A stretch of DNA of 64,000 bases from the NCBI GenBank assembly GCA_030529365.1, contig JAUMXB010000007.1, forward strand, positions 46,503-110,502, read 5' to 3'. Shown here piece after piece: positions 36,805-45,708 of this stretch (within the stretch, counting starts at the first letter, position 1; every line of letters begins with the position of its first letter). This DNA comes from Cardiobacteriaceae bacterium (GTDB lineage: Bacteria; Pseudomonadota; Gammaproteobacteria; Cardiobacteriales; Cardiobacteriaceae). The notes under the pieces are model-generated. The model had not been told where the DNA came from and searched no databases. It worked only from the letters and a program-made list of their open reading frames with translations. A program made the position numbers and the translations under genes.

Positions 36805-37809
36805 GTGAACGCAATTCCGGAACTGGTTTGTCCGGCAGGCAATCTGCCCGCCCTGAAGACAGCTATTGATAATGGCGCCGATACGGTTTACATCGGGCTG
36901 AAGGACGCAACCAACGCGCGCAATTTTCCCGGACTCAATTTCGACCGGCACAGTGCTGCCGAGGGAATTGCCTATGCGCACGCACGTGGACGGCAGGTAT
37001 TGATGGCGATCAACACGTTTGCCCAGGCCGGCCAGATGGACAAATGGCGTGATGCGGTGGATACGGCGGCCGCCTTGCAGGCAGATGCGGTGATCGTTGC
37101 CGATCCGTCCGTACTGGCTTATGCCTGCGACAAATATCCCGGTTTGCGCCTGCATATGTCGGTGCAGGGCTCTGCTACCAATTATGAGGCCATCCGCTTG
37201 ATGCAGGAATTGTTTGGCATTCGTCGCGTGGTGCTGCCGCGTGTGCTGACGATCGAGCAGGTGCAGCACGTGGTGGAAAATACCGATGTGGAAATCGAGG
37301 TGTTCGGCTTTGGCAGTCTGTGCGTGATGGTAGAGGGGCGCTGCATTCTTTCCAGTTACACCACCGGTGAATCGCCCAACATGCAGGGAGTTTGTTCGCC
37401 TGCCAAGGCGGTGCGCTGGGAACAGCATCCCGACCGCATGGACGTGCGCCTGAATGGTGTACTCATTGACCGCTATGCACCAAATGAGCCGGCGGGTTAT
37501 CCCACTTTGTGCAAGGGGCGTTTCCAGGTGGCCGGTGAAACCTATTACGCGCTGGAAGAGCCGACAAGCCTCAATGTGCTGGAAGTGCTGCCCCGGCTGA
37601 TAGCCATTGGCGTGGCTGCCATCAAGGTGGAAGGACGCCAGCGCAGCCAGATGTACAGTGCGCAGGTTACCCGTACATTGCGTCAGGCACTGGACGCTGC
37701 CGCACAAGGCGACGCCTACCGGGTGAATCCGGCCTGGCAGCATGTCCTTGGCAGGCTTTCCGAAGGCAGTCAGTCCACTCTCGGTGCCTACAGCCGCCCG
37801 TGGAAATAG
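36805..37809 (+). CDS. ubiU: Oxygen-independent ubiquinone hydroxylation protein UbiU
   Basis: A 334-residue U32 protein (E. coli YhbU is 331). With UbiV it carries out the O2-independent hydroxylations of the ubiquinone ring, using prephenate. Four cysteines at 173, 180, 197 and 236 (in [20 protein letters not shown] and PTLCKGR) correspond to the [4Fe-4S] ligands C169, C176, C193 and C232 of E. coli. [20 protein letters not shown] is the family opening. I prefer the GTG start at 36805, with GAGGG upstream, over the TTG at 36781. A possible -10 (TAAAAT, 36740-36745) lies in the divergent region. Confidence 0.96.
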   Translation: MNAIPELVCPAGNLPALKTAIDNGADTVYIGLKDATNARNFPGLNFDRHSAAEGIAYAHARGRQVLMAINTFAQAGQMDKWRDAVDTAAALQADAVIVADPSVLAYACDKYPGLRLHMSVQGSATNYEAIRLMQELFGIRRVVLPRVLTIEQVQHVVENTDVEIEVFGFGSLCVMVEGRCILSSYTTGESPNMQGVCSPAKAVRWEQHPDRMDVRLNGVLIDRYAPNEPAGYPTLCKGRFQVAGETYYALEEPTSLNVLEVLPRLIAIGVAAIKVEGRQRSQMYSAQVTRTLRQALDAAAQGDAYRVNPAWQHVLGRLSEGSQSTLGAYSRPWK

Positions 37810-37817
37810 GAGCAAGC

Positions 37818-38732
37818 ATGAAACTTTCGCTGGGTGCGATCCAGTTCTACTGGCCCAAGGATACCGTTTTTGCCTATTACGACGAGATGGCCGCCACGGC
37901 GATCGACATTGTCTATCTCGGCGAGACCGTCTGTGCCCGCCGTCATGAGCTTCGCCTTGCCGACTGGCTTGAGCTGGGCAAGCAGCTGAGCGCTGTCGGC
38001 AAGGAAGTGCTGCTTTCTTCGCAAGTGCTGCTGGAAAGCGAATCGGATCTCAAGCGTGTGCGCAGGATAGCCGAGCAGGGAGATTTTTTTATCGAAGCCA
38101 ACGATATGGGCGCGGTCAAGCTGGCGCGGGATCATCATCTGCCCTTTGTTGCCGGGGCAACTCTCAATATCTACAACGAGCATACGCTGGCCCTGCTGCG
38201 CAAGCTTGGCGCTTTCCGCTGGGTTGCGCCGGCAGAGCTGTCGCGCGACAAACTCGCCACCCTGCTGGCACAGGCGGATGATCCCGGTGAAGTCGAACTT
38301 TTTGCCTGGGGAAAAATTCCGCTCGCGTGGTCATCGCGCTGCTTTACCGCCCGCCATTACAATCTCAACAAGGACGGCTGCGAGTTCCGCTGTCTCGAAC
38401 ATCCGCATGGCATGACCATGGATACCCGTGAAAAAGAGCCTTTCCTCACCATCAATGGTGTCCAAACCATGTCTTACGGGAGCCAGCTTCTGCTTGCCCA
38501 TCATGCCGATATTGCCGCGCTGGGGATCGGCATCCTGCGGCTTTCCCCGCAGCTTGCCGGCATGTCGCGCGTCATTGCCCTGCACCGTCAGGTGCTGGAC
38601 GGACAACTGCCGGCGCAGGAAGCCCTTGCCGAGCTGCAAACGCTTGCGACCGGCACGCCGGTTGACGGCTACTGGCATGGCAATCCCGGCATCGAAAAAA
38701 TCAAGGAGTACTATCATGCCGCCGCTACCTGA
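37818..38732 (+). CDS. ubiV: Oxygen-independent ubiquinone hydroxylation protein UbiV
   Basis: A 304-residue U32 protein, the partner of UbiU. Cysteines 39, 175, 188 and 192 (in [12 protein letters not shown] and [21 protein letters not shown]) match the known [4Fe-4S] ligands of UbiV, including the CX12CX3C spacing. [20 protein letters not shown] is the usual N-terminus. AGGAG is 5 bases before the ATG, 8 bases after the ubiU stop. Its last 17 bases overlap ubiT. Confidence 0.96.
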   Translation: MKLSLGAIQFYWPKDTVFAYYDEMAATAIDIVYLGETVCARRHELRLADWLELGKQLSAVGKEVLLSSQVLLESESDLKRVRRIAEQGDFFIEANDMGAVKLARDHHLPFVAGATLNIYNEHTLALLRKLGAFRWVAPAELSRDKLATLLAQADDPGEVELFAWGKIPLAWSSRCFTARHYNLNKDGCEFRCLEHPHGMTMDTREKEPFLTINGVQTMSYGSQLLLAHHADIAALGIGILRLSPQLAGMSRVIALHRQVLDGQLPAQEALAELQTLATGTPVDGYWHGNPGIEKIKEYYHAAAT

Positions 38733-39195
38733 CTTCATCCTGCCCGCGTGGATAAGCCATGTCGGACGCAGGCTGCCAGCCCTGCCACCGCGACTTGTTC
38801 TCGTGCACACCCTGAATCTCATGCTGAAACGCGGCGTGCTCCCTGCCGACATGAGCCTGTTTGCCGGACGTCATTTCGAGATCGCCGTGCTGGACGCGGG
38901 CATCATCATCCGTTTTGGCGCCAATGCGGAACGTTTTGTCGCCAGCCATTTCCATCATGAGCCTGATTTGCGTCTTGCTGCAAACAGTGTGGATTATCTG
39001 CGCATGATGTTGCGCGAGGAAGATCCGGACACTCTGTTTTTCAGGCGCAAATTGCATATCGAAGGTGATACCGAACTGGGGCTGGTAACCAAAAACCTGC
39101 TGGATTGCGTGGACTGGCGATGCTGGCAGGCATTTTTGCCAGCTCCCTTGCGGCGCCTTGCAGAGATGCGGGGGCGGCCGGAAATCTTTTCATGA
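38716..39195 (+). CDS. ubiT: SCP2-domain accessory protein UbiT
   Basis: A 159-residue lipid-carrier-like protein. The SCP2 domain covers about residues 20-125 ([59 protein letters not shown]). UbiT is the anaerobic counterpart of UbiJ and binds isoprenoid quinone intermediates. AAGGAG precedes the ATG at 38716, inside the end of ubiV, so the three ubi genes are coupled. It is convergent with mutY. Confidence 0.93.
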   Translation: MPPLPDFILPAWISHVGRRLPALPPRLVLVHTLNLMLKRGVLPADMSLFAGRHFEIAVLDAGIIIRFGANAERFVASHFHHEPDLRLAANSVDYLRMMLREEDPDTLFFRRKLHIEGDTELGLVTKNLLDCVDWRCWQAFLPAPLRRLAEMRGRPEIFS

Positions 39196-39282
39196 CGGCA
39201 GGCTGGGAAGCAAGCTTTCGCAGGATGGCATTTGCGGCCGGAACCATGCCGTTGTGATGGTTGCCCGTTTCCCCGGCAAACC

Positions 39283-40311
39283 TCAGATCAGCTGCTGTTG
39301 CCGGCTGCCGAGCAGGCTGCGGATGGGCGCGGGCAGGCCGAGGTTGTCATGCCCGGCGATGAAGGGGAGCGGCAGCGAGCCTTCGCCGCCATCCACCAAA
39401 TGCAGATGCAGGGTGTAATGCGTGAAATGGTGGGTGAGGCTGGTGTGCACGGGCGGGCAGGGCAAGCCGTGCTGGCGCGCGAAATCGTGCAGCGCTTGCA
39501 GGCTCTCGAACCAAGGCAGGCAATAGAGGCCACCCCAGATGCCGCGTTCGGCGCGGCGCGTGAGCCAGGCATCGCCACGGGCATTGCGCACGAGGAGGAA
39601 ATAGCCGTCTTTTTCCGGCTTGGACGCGCGGCTTTTTTTGCGCGGCAGTACGGCGGTGAGATCGTGCCGGTAGGCATGGCAATCGACGGCGAGCGGGCAG
39701 AGATGGCATTGCGGCTTGCCGCGCGCGCAGTGGCTCGCGCCAAGATCCATCAGGCCCTGGGTGTAGGCGCGCAGGTCGTCCGCGCTTTCCGGCAGGCGCG
39801 CTTCGGCAATGCGCCACAGCTGCCGCAAGGTGGCGGGCGCGGCGGGATCGGCGTCCAGCCCGGCGTGGCGTAGCAGAATGCGTTTGACGTTGCCATCGAG
39901 TATGGCTTCGCGCGCGCCATAGGCGAAGACGGCAATGGCGGCAGCGGTGGAGCGCCCCACTCCTTTCAGCTTTTCCAGCTCGGCGCGGCTTTGCGGGAAG
40001 CGGCCGCCATATTGGTCGCGCACCTGTTTGGCGGCGTGATGCAGGTTGCGCGCGCGGCTGTAGTAGCCAAGGCCGCTCCAGAGCGCCATGATGTCGTCGG
40101 CAGGTGCATCGGCGAGCGCCATCACGTTGGGGAATGTGTCGAGAAAGCGCTGGTAATAGGGAATGACGGTCGCCACTTGCGTTTGCTGGAGCATGATTTC
40201 CGAGAGCCAGATGCGGTAGGGGTCGTCGCATTGCCAGGGCAGATGGTGGCGGCCATGGCGGCGTTGCCAGGCGATGAGGCGCTGGGCGAAGGACAGGGCG
40301 GGGTCTTGCAT
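39283..40311 (-). CDS. mutY: A/G-specific adenine DNA glycosylase
   Basis: A 342-residue MutY, which removes adenine mispaired with 8-oxoguanine. The catalytic Glu38 (LSEIMLQQTQV), helix-hairpin-helix LKGVGRSTAAAI and Asp139 (EAILDGNVKR) are visible. The [4Fe-4S] cysteines are C195, C202, C205 and C211 (CARGKPQCHLCPLAVDC). The C-terminal NUDIX-like recognition domain (from about 220) contains RAERGIWGGLYCLPWFE and THHFTHYTLHLH. The start lies next to intergenic element copy 12. Confidence 0.97.
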   Translation of the reverse strand: MQDPALSFAQRLIAWQRRHGRHHLPWQCDDPYRIWLSEIMLQQTQVATVIPYYQRFLDTFPNVMALADAPADDIMALWSGLGYYSRARNLHHAAKQVRDQYGGRFPQSRAELEKLKGVGRSTAAAIAVFAYGAREAILDGNVKRILLRHAGLDADPAAPATLRQLWRIAEARLPESADDLRAYTQGLMDLGASHCARGKPQCHLCPLAVDCHAYRHDLTAVLPRKKSRASKPEKDGYFLLVRNARGDAWLTRRAERGIWGGLYCLPWFESLQALHDFARQHGLPCPPVHTSLTHHFTHYTLHLHLVDGGEGSLPLPFIAGHDNLGLPAPIRSLLGSRQQQLI

Positions 40312-40320
40312 GATAGGGAT

Positions 40321-40407
40321 GGTATTTTTTTCTCATGATGAAGCGCTTATGCTGAGAAATTTTCTCAATATAAGCGCTTGTTGATGATAAAAATCAACTA
40401 TTTTTAA
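40321..40407 (+). repeat. Tandem-palindrome intergenic element, copy 12
   Basis: Full copy between the mutY start and the GDYXXLXY gene stop. Cores GAAGCGCTTA and TAAGCGCTTG; the left arm GGTATTTTTTTCTCATGATG is shared with copy 6. Confidence 0.86.
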
Positions 40408-40412
40408 GGTTT

Positions 40413-41024
40413 TTATAGAGATTGATCTGCCGGTTTGCGCGCGGCTTGCTCGCGCAGCCAGTCGCGGTAGGGTTGGCCGTTCAGCCACAGGGTTTCGGCG
40501 ACGATGCGCCCGTCTTTCACGCGCACGCCAAGGGTGGCGCTGATGTTGGGGGTGTTGTCGTCGTTGCGCCAGCGCCATAGCTCATCGATGGCAATGGCGT
40601 CGTCTTCCGGCAGATAAAAGCGGGTGAGCGGGATATGCACTTCGGCTACGGGTTGTGCCGCACTGCCGTCTTCCGGAAAGTGCAGGCGCGTGACGAGCGG
40701 CACGGCGAAGGCGTTGTCCAAGGGCGTGGTGGAAAGGTGCGTGACGCGGGCAAGGCCGTCCGCGCCGGTTTCCAGCACGGCGTAAACCGTATCGCCTTCC
40801 ACGCTTCCCGACGGCACGGGCAGGCCGTTTTCCTGCGCCGGGAAGCCGAGGGCGAGGTAGCGGCCGCGCATGATGTCGTAAGGATCGACTGGCTGCAAAG
40901 CCAGTTTGAAGGCAAGCCCTTCGCGGCGGATGTTTTCTTCCTGCCACACTTGCCAGAGCGGTACGGCGAGTTGCACGACAAAGAGGAGCAGCAGGGGAAG
41001 CAGGAGCAAACGACGGGTTTTCAT
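40413..41024 (-). CDS. GDYXXLXY-family membrane-anchored protein
   Basis: A 203-residue protein with an N-terminal hydrophobic anchor (LLLLPLLLLFVVQLAVPLW) and a periplasmic beta-rich remainder. The family hallmark appears as MRGRYLALGF after LQPVDPYDI. Its ATG overlaps the stop of the preceding DUF2157 gene by four bases. The GDYXXLXY and DUF2157 families are very often encoded together, but no function is established for either; a joint membrane complex is a reasonable inference. Confidence 0.85.
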   Translation of the reverse strand: MKTRRLLLLPLLLLFVVQLAVPLWQVWQEENIRREGLAFKLALQPVDPYDIMRGRYLALGFPAQENGLPVPSGSVEGDTVYAVLETGADGLARVTHLSTTPLDNAFAVPLVTRLHFPEDGSAAQPVAEVHIPLTRFYLPEDDAIAIDELWRWRNDDNTPNISATLGVRVKDGRIVAETLWLNGQPYRDWLREQAARKPADQSL

Positions 41025-42343
41025 GCGGTTTCTCCTTTCAGGGCGGTGCGCAGGCGGCGACGCTGGCGGGCTGCCATCATGTTCAGGGTATAAAGGGCGA
41101 CGCCAGCAGCGATAAAGACGATGCCCTTGATCCAGAGCGGCATGCTTTCCTCGATGAAGCGCAAATAGAGGGCGGACAATACCCAGATCAGCGCGGCATT
41201 GATGGCAACCAGGTCTCCGCTGTGCAGGCTGCGGTGCAGCTGCCAGAGGCCGAGGGCGACGATGGTGAAGGTGACGAGCCAGGGTTGCAGGGCGATGATG
41301 CTCGGCGTTCCCAGCCAGGGCTGCATGGCAGGAATGTTGATTGCAATATTGAAGCCAATAAGCGCCGCGCCGGTGAGTACGAAAGCCACATCCCAGGCGT
41401 GCAGATTGCGCCAGCGTACCAGCGCGAACAGCAGGGCAGCGGCAGAGACGATCACCAGAACGGGATTTTCCATGAATTGCGTCGTGGCTTGCCAGAAAAA
41501 GCCGTTTTCACCCAGCGCCAGCATGGCGCCGCCAAGCAACACCATGCCGACGCGCTGCATCAGGTTATAACCCGCTTCTTGCAGGGTGGAAACGGCAAGA
41601 TAGCTGCTGCCGACCAGCAGCCAGAGGCAGGCCATCTCCATCTCTGCGTGCAGCAGCAGGATGAAGACGGTCGCCATCACCATGCAGGATGCGAAGCTGC
41701 GCCATATCGCGCGCTGCCCGGCATAGGCCGCGCCGCGCCGCCAGTTGAGCGCGAGCCACGGCAGCAGTGCGAGCGAATACCCGAAATATTCCCAGGAATC
41801 TGTCCACGGGTTGCCGGAAAAAAAGCGCATTTCCGTCACGCCCAGCGCCTGCACGAGAAAGAGCACGAAGAAAGCCGCCGCCCAGCTTTGCGTGAGATAG
41901 ACGAGCGGAATCGTCAGCCACAGCCACAGATGCAGGAATCTGCCGGTTGACTCGATGTGATACGTCTGGGCAATCAGGGCAATGGCCGCGCCAGTGGCAA
42001 CAGCCACGAAAATCGCGCTGCTTTCGCGCCATGCAATGCTGTCAGGCCGCCGGAAAAAAGTGAACAAGCAAGCCGCCTGGCCAAGCAGCAACGGCGTCAG
42101 CGCCAGCGCCACGCGCACCGGACGCGACAGCGCATGCCAGTTGGCGGCAAACAGGGCAATAATGCCCGCGCCCACGCACAGCGCAGCCAGAATGGACAGC
42201 AGCACCTGCCACCATTCGCGGCCTTGCTGGGCGGAAAGCGGATAATGCGCGGCCAGCACATCGGCCTGCGCGGGCGTAATCCAGCCGTTGCGCATCCAGA
42301 GCGGCAGCTCGGCATGCAATTGGCGAACAAAGCGTGCGTCCAT
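41021..42343 (-). CDS. DUF2157 polytopic membrane protein
   Basis: A 440-residue protein. The soluble N-terminal DUF2157 segment (ELPLWMRNGWITPAQADVLA, about 12-32) is followed by about 12 hydrophobic helices with small periplasmic loops. The early helix LLSILAALCVGAGIIALFAA and following NWHALSRPVRVALAL are typical. It is the upstream gene of a two-gene operon with the GDYXXLXY protein. The start at 42343 has AGGAGG upstream (seen in reverse in 42344-42353). Confidence 0.85.
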   Translation of the reverse strand: MDARFVRQLHAELPLWMRNGWITPAQADVLAAHYPLSAQQGREWWQVLLSILAALCVGAGIIALFAANWHALSRPVRVALALTPLLLGQAACLFTFFRRPDSIAWRESSAIFVAVATGAAIALIAQTYHIESTGRFLHLWLWLTIPLVYLTQSWAAAFFVLFLVQALGVTEMRFFSGNPWTDSWEYFGYSLALLPWLALNWRRGAAYAGQRAIWRSFASCMVMATVFILLLHAEMEMACLWLLVGSSYLAVSTLQEAGYNLMQRVGMVLLGGAMLALGENGFFWQATTQFMENPVLVIVSAAALLFALVRWRNLHAWDVAFVLTGAALIGFNIAINIPAMQPWLGTPSIIALQPWLVTFTIVALGLWQLHRSLHSGDLVAINAALIWVLSALYLRFIEESMPLWIKGIVFIAAGVALYTLNMMAARQRRRLRTALKGETA

Positions 42344-42523
42344 ATATCCTCCTGAAAACTTGTCGCATCATATAGTGCGGTTTTGGCGAATGCCAGATAG
42401 CCCATTTGCGGCAATTGCACCGTTTCTGCGGGATGCGCATGGTGATTCATGAACAATTGCCGCCGTTGCAGCAGGAAATCGCTTACAATCCGCGCCGCCC
42501 TTTAACCGATGCGAGGAATGCAG

Positions 42524-43015
42524 ATGAAAGTTTTGATGAAGACAACACTGGCTGGCCTGATGCTGGCAGGCATGATGGCAGGCGCTTCCGCACAGGATGC
42601 CATGCCCGGCCAGGCTTCCATGGAAGTCAACATGAAGATCATGCAGGAAGTCATGACGGAAGTACCGCAGGACAAAATGACCGATGCCCCCTTCGTGATT
42701 GAAAAAACCATCGAAAAAATGAAAGCCAATATCAGCGCCCTGAAAGAAGCCGCGGAGAAAGATTGCGTGGCCATTTACGGCGATGCCAAAGCCAAGGCCT
42801 GCAAATGCGCGGCGGATAAAACCGATTATGAAGAAGTCTTCACCCTGATGAAAAAACAGGCTGCCGATCCCAGCCAGAATCTCGATGCAGACGCCAAGGC
42901 GCTGGCAGAAAAAGGCGAGAAGAACAGCATCGACTGCGGCTTCACCAAAGCGGAAATCGATGCCGCCAACGAAAAAGTCATGAAAATGATGCAGGAAAGC
43001 ATGCCGAAACAGTAA
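42524..43015 (+). CDS. Small secreted protein with four cysteines
   Basis: A 163-residue precursor with a clear signal peptide (MKVLMKTTLAGLMLAGMMAG, cut after ASA). The mature part is Lys/Glu/Ala-rich and mostly helical, with cysteines in KDCVAIYGD, AKACKCAAD and SIDCGFTK, so two disulfides are possible. I do not recognise the family. ATG 42524 is preceded by GAGGA at good spacing; two nearby in-frame ATGs are alternatives. A consensus-like promoter (TTGCAG / TACAAT) lies about 40 bases upstream and a strong terminator follows, so it is a well-defined single-gene unit. Confidence 0.8.
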   Translation: MKVLMKTTLAGLMLAGMMAGASAQDAMPGQASMEVNMKIMQEVMTEVPQDKMTDAPFVIEKTIEKMKANISALKEAAEKDCVAIYGDAKAKACKCAADKTDYEEVFTLMKKQAADPSQNLDADAKALAEKGEKNSIDCGFTKAEIDAANEKVMKMMQESMPKQ

Positions 43016-43031
43016 GTTGCACCGGCACGGA

Positions 43032-43055
43032 AACCCCGCCCCGGCGGGGTTTTTT
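43032..43055 (+). terminator. Intrinsic terminator after the secreted-protein gene
   Basis: AACCCCGCC, CC, GGCGGGGTT followed by T residues, 17 bases after the stop. Confidence 0.92.
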
Positions 43056-43111
43056 CATGGGCATTGGTGACCAGCACAAAGGCAACTGCAAAAAACGGAT
43101 GGCAGGATAAT

Positions 43112-43195
43112 AATGAGAAAATTTCTCATCAATAAGCGCTTATCGTGATAAATTTTCTTACAATAAGCGCTTGTTGATGGTAAAAATAAACTATA
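43112..43195 (+). repeat. Tandem-palindrome intergenic element, copy 13
   Basis: Full copy with cores AATAAGCGCTTATC and AATAAGCGCTTGTT and a shortened tail (ACTATAAAA), adjacent to the RarD-like gene stop. Confidence 0.87.
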
Positions 43196-43205
43196 AAATC
43201 GATAT

Positions 43206-44144
43206 TTATGAAATATCTTGCAGCGCCTGCTCTGCCTGCGCCGCGCGTTGCCGTTCCATTTTCTGGCGGCGCATGCTTTGCCAGCTGTGATACATCATCA
43301 CGGCGATGCCCGCCCAGATGAAGCTGTAGCTCAATAACGTCGCCCAGTTGAGCGGCTCGCCGAGCACGACAACGGAAATCACGAAAAGCAGCGCCGGCTC
43401 CAGATAGCTCAGCATCCCGAACAGCACCACCGGCAGCAGCCCGTTTGCTGCAAGATTGAGCTGCATCGCCACCGCGCCATGCAAACCGAGCACCACTATC
43501 CACAGCAGCAGCATGGGCTTGGCGGCAATCAGCGCACCGCCTTCGGAAAAGAGCAGGATATAGCCCAGCGCAAAGGGCGCGATGAGCAGGAAATCGATAA
43601 AGAGACCGGTCAGCGCCGGCACTTTCTGCCAGCGCCGCATCAGGTAATAAATAGGATAAGTGGCGAACACGGCCACCGTCGCCCAGGAAAACGTGCCGGT
43701 GCGCCACAATTCCAGCGCCACGCCCGTTGCCGCGAGCGTGACTGCCAGCAGCTGCAAACGCGCCAGCCGCTCGCCGAACACGCACACCCCGCCCAGCATC
43801 ATGGCGAGCGGAAAGAGGAAATACCCCATCGCCACGTCTATCCCCTTGCCATTCACCGGCGCCCACATGAACAGCCACATCTGCCCGGCAGTAATCGGCG
43901 TCGGCAAGATGATGAGCAGCCATTTGCGCCAATTGTTGCCGACGCTGCGAAAAAAGCGCAACGTTGTTCCCCATGATGACAACAAAGTCATCATCAACAG
44001 CATGGCGAGAAACATTCCGACGATACGCCAGGCAAAAATATCCGTTCCCGACATGGGCTGCATCAGCTTCCCATAGAGAAACATCATACTAAACAATATA
44101 TTGGATAAAATAGCGGCAATAATGCCTTTGGCAGTGACAGACAT
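43206..44144 (-). CDS. RarD/EamA-type drug/metabolite permease
   Basis: A 312-residue protein with ten predicted helices of the DMT superfamily, RarD subgroup. GIIAAILSNILFSMMFLYGK at the start, SDIFAWRIVG-like TDIFAWRIVGMFLAMLLMMT, and FGMLSYLEPALLFVISVVVLG near the end are typical. The polar C-terminus (RRQKMERQRAAQAEQALQDI) is a cytoplasmic tail. RarD was named for chloramphenicol sensitivity; the substrates are unknown. I chose ATG 44144; an in-frame ATG ten codons earlier is possible. It is divergent from an Lrp/AsnC regulator that may control it. Confidence 0.87.
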   Translation of the reverse strand: MSVTAKGIIAAILSNILFSMMFLYGKLMQPMSGTDIFAWRIVGMFLAMLLMMTLLSSWGTTLRFFRSVGNNWRKWLLIILPTPITAGQMWLFMWAPVNGKGIDVAMGYFLFPLAMMLGGVCVFGERLARLQLLAVTLAATGVALELWRTGTFSWATVAVFATYPIYYLMRRWQKVPALTGLFIDFLLIAPFALGYILLFSEGGALIAAKPMLLLWIVVLGLHGAVAMQLNLAANGLLPVVLFGMLSYLEPALLFVISVVVLGEPLNWATLLSYSFIWAGIAVMMYHSWQSMRRQKMERQRAAQAEQALQDIS

Positions 44145-44297
44145 GACCCATTCGCTGGCGTGGTATAAAGTCACATATTATACGCATGAGCCATAATAAA
44201 ATTTTCCATAAAAAATTATTTGGTGATAAAATTAAGCGGCATTCCGGTCAAAATCGGAAAAAAGTTTCAAAGTCCCCCCGAAGTAAGGAGAGCTATC

Positions 44298-44762
44298 ATG
44301 ATCGAACTCGACAAACTCGACAAAGCCATTCTCATGCAATTGCAAACCGACGCCACTCTGCCCCTGAAAGCATTGGCGGAAAGCGTGCAATCCACCGTTG
44401 CCACCTGCCAGCGCCGCATCGCCAGAATGCAGGAAAGCGGCATCATCATGCGCCAGGTCGCCATCCTCAATACCCAGTCCGTTGGTCGCAGCATCAGCGT
44501 CTTCGTACTGGTCGAAATGGAAAAACAAAGCCCGAAACACCTGGCCGCGTTTGAAAAAGCCATGAACAGCGAAGCGGATGTGATGTCCTGCCACGAAATC
44601 TCCGGCGATTACGACTTCCTGCTCCTCGTGCACAGCCGCGACATGGACGACTACCACCAGTTCGCGCGCCGCGTATTCACCAGCGACAACAACGTGCGCA
44701 GCTTCAAGAGCCAGTTCGTGATGAACACCGTGAAAGCGGAAACCCTGATCACCCTGGAATAA
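44298..44762 (+). CDS. Lrp/AsnC-family transcriptional regulator
   Basis: A 154-residue protein with an N-terminal winged helix (LDKLDKAILMQLQTDATLPL, then LAESVQSTVATCQRRIARMQ) and a C-terminal RAM/ACT domain (about 70-150; VMSCHEISGDYDFLLLVHSR). The helix-turn-helix has VATCQRRI in place of the common SxxxVxxRI. AAGGAG is 7 bases before the ATG. As it is divergent from the RarD-like permease gene, regulation of that exporter is the simplest hypothesis. A symmetrical terminator follows. Confidence 0.92.
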   Translation: MIELDKLDKAILMQLQTDATLPLKALAESVQSTVATCQRRIARMQESGIIMRQVAILNTQSVGRSISVFVLVEMEKQSPKHLAAFEKAMNSEADVMSCHEISGDYDFLLLVHSRDMDDYHQFARRVFTSDNNVRSFKSQFVMNTVKAETLITLE

Positions 44763-44808
44763 GCAGACAGGCCGCAGCCGCACAGGCATCACCGGCAATT
44801 CCGCGCAG

Positions 44809-44841
44809 AAAAAAGCGTTTGGGCATCCAAACGCTTTTTTT
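44809..44841. terminator. Bidirectional terminator after the Lrp/AsnC gene
   Basis: AAAAAGCGTTTGG, GCAT, CCAAACGCTTTTTTT: A tract on one side and T tract on the other, so it could work in both directions. Confidence 0.9.
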
Positions 44842-45046
44842 ATGGGGAAGGCGCGAGCCTCTCGTGCAGCAAAACATCCCGTTTGAATGGCAAAGCGCAA
44901 ACATGCGTGAGCCATTGAAGCGATTTTGGGCAGGATTTTTTAAACTTAATAATAGCTTGCCGTGAAAATTTCCGCGCCATGGTTTGAGCTGTAGCCATTC
45001 AACCCAAAAAACTGCAACCACTCTCCCAAAAACCAGCGGGAAGACA

Positions 45047-45126
45047 GTAGGCTGGCGGTGAGCCGAAGGCGAACCCCAGCGCAGATAGAAAAATGTTGGG
45101 GTTCGGCAAGCCTCACCCCAACCTAC
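45047..45126. repeat. REPIN-like paired palindrome, same family as R2
   Basis: An 80-bp unit running from GTAGGCTGGCGGTGAG to CTCACCCCAACCTAC, with inner GAACCCCA / TTGGGGTTC. The ends start with GTAG as in REP sequences. Confidence 0.82.
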
Positions 45127-45159
45127 GACTGCTTTTTGAGTGTCAATCCATAAAATAAG

Positions 45160-45245
45160 CAAAAATAGTCATTTTTTACTACTCAAAAGCGCTTATTGCG
45201 AGAAATTTTACCGCAATAAGCGCTTATTGGTGAGAAAATTTACCA
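45160..45245 (-). repeat. Tandem-palindrome intergenic element, copy 14
   Basis: Reverse-oriented full copy with cores AAAAGCGCTTATT and AATAAGCGCTTATT, immediately left of the duplicated methyltransferase end. Confidence 0.86.
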
Positions 45246-45260
45246 TTCTATATTAGGCTT

Positions 45261-45315
45261 GCGGCTTTTGTGCACGCAGGAGAAAGAGCGGGTAGTGCCG
45301 GGTGTCGCGTTGCAG
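45261..45315 (-). pseudogene. Duplicated 3' end of the methyltransferase gene
   Basis: 55 bp matching 46626-46680 at 54 positions by eye, same orientation. It encodes the end of the methyltransferase (QRDTRHYPLFLLRAQKP). The left copy is followed by a miniature element and the lipoprotein gene, so the two copies bracket a 1.3 kb segment. Confidence 0.85.
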
Positions 45316-45352
45316 ATGGGAAAGTGTTGAGGCACGGCAACGCTTCATCCTA

Positions 45353-45562
45353 GGGCGTGTTGACAATTCATGCTTTAACACAATGAACTCCAAATAAAGC
45401 AAGGAACTAAATCCCCTCCCCCTCGAGGGGGAGGGGTTGGGGACTCGAAGAGCTGCGGAGCAGAGAGGGGGATAGAGAAAACCGCGCAGCGACGAAACCA
45501 TCGATATTTCAAATATTTTTATGAGACCCCGTAAACTCTAGTCGCGAATTGTCAACAGTCCC
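45353..45562. mobile_element. 210-bp miniature inverted-repeat element, family 1, copy B
   Basis: Same length and nearly the same sequence as 12978-13187. Ends GGGCGTGTTGACAATTC and the reverse of GGGACTGTTGACAATTC, flanked by TA. No coding capacity. Confidence 0.87.
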
Positions 45563-45708
45563 TAATGCTCGCGCTATCTGTTTATCAGAGATGATGTGCG
45601 GGGATTAGATTGAATGGTGATAAAAATTGAAAGAAAAAACGCCCCTTGCGGGGCGCTAAGGCAGAAACATTGTTTCTGGGCAGCAGGTGAAATAGTTTTC
45701 CCGGATGA

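Larger units (their letters stand above)
44842..45708. other. Gene-free stretch built from repeats
   Basis: About 870 bp without a supported gene. In order it holds a REPIN-like unit, intergenic element copy 14, a 55-bp duplicate of a methyltransferase gene end, and a 210-bp miniature element. Confidence 0.8.
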
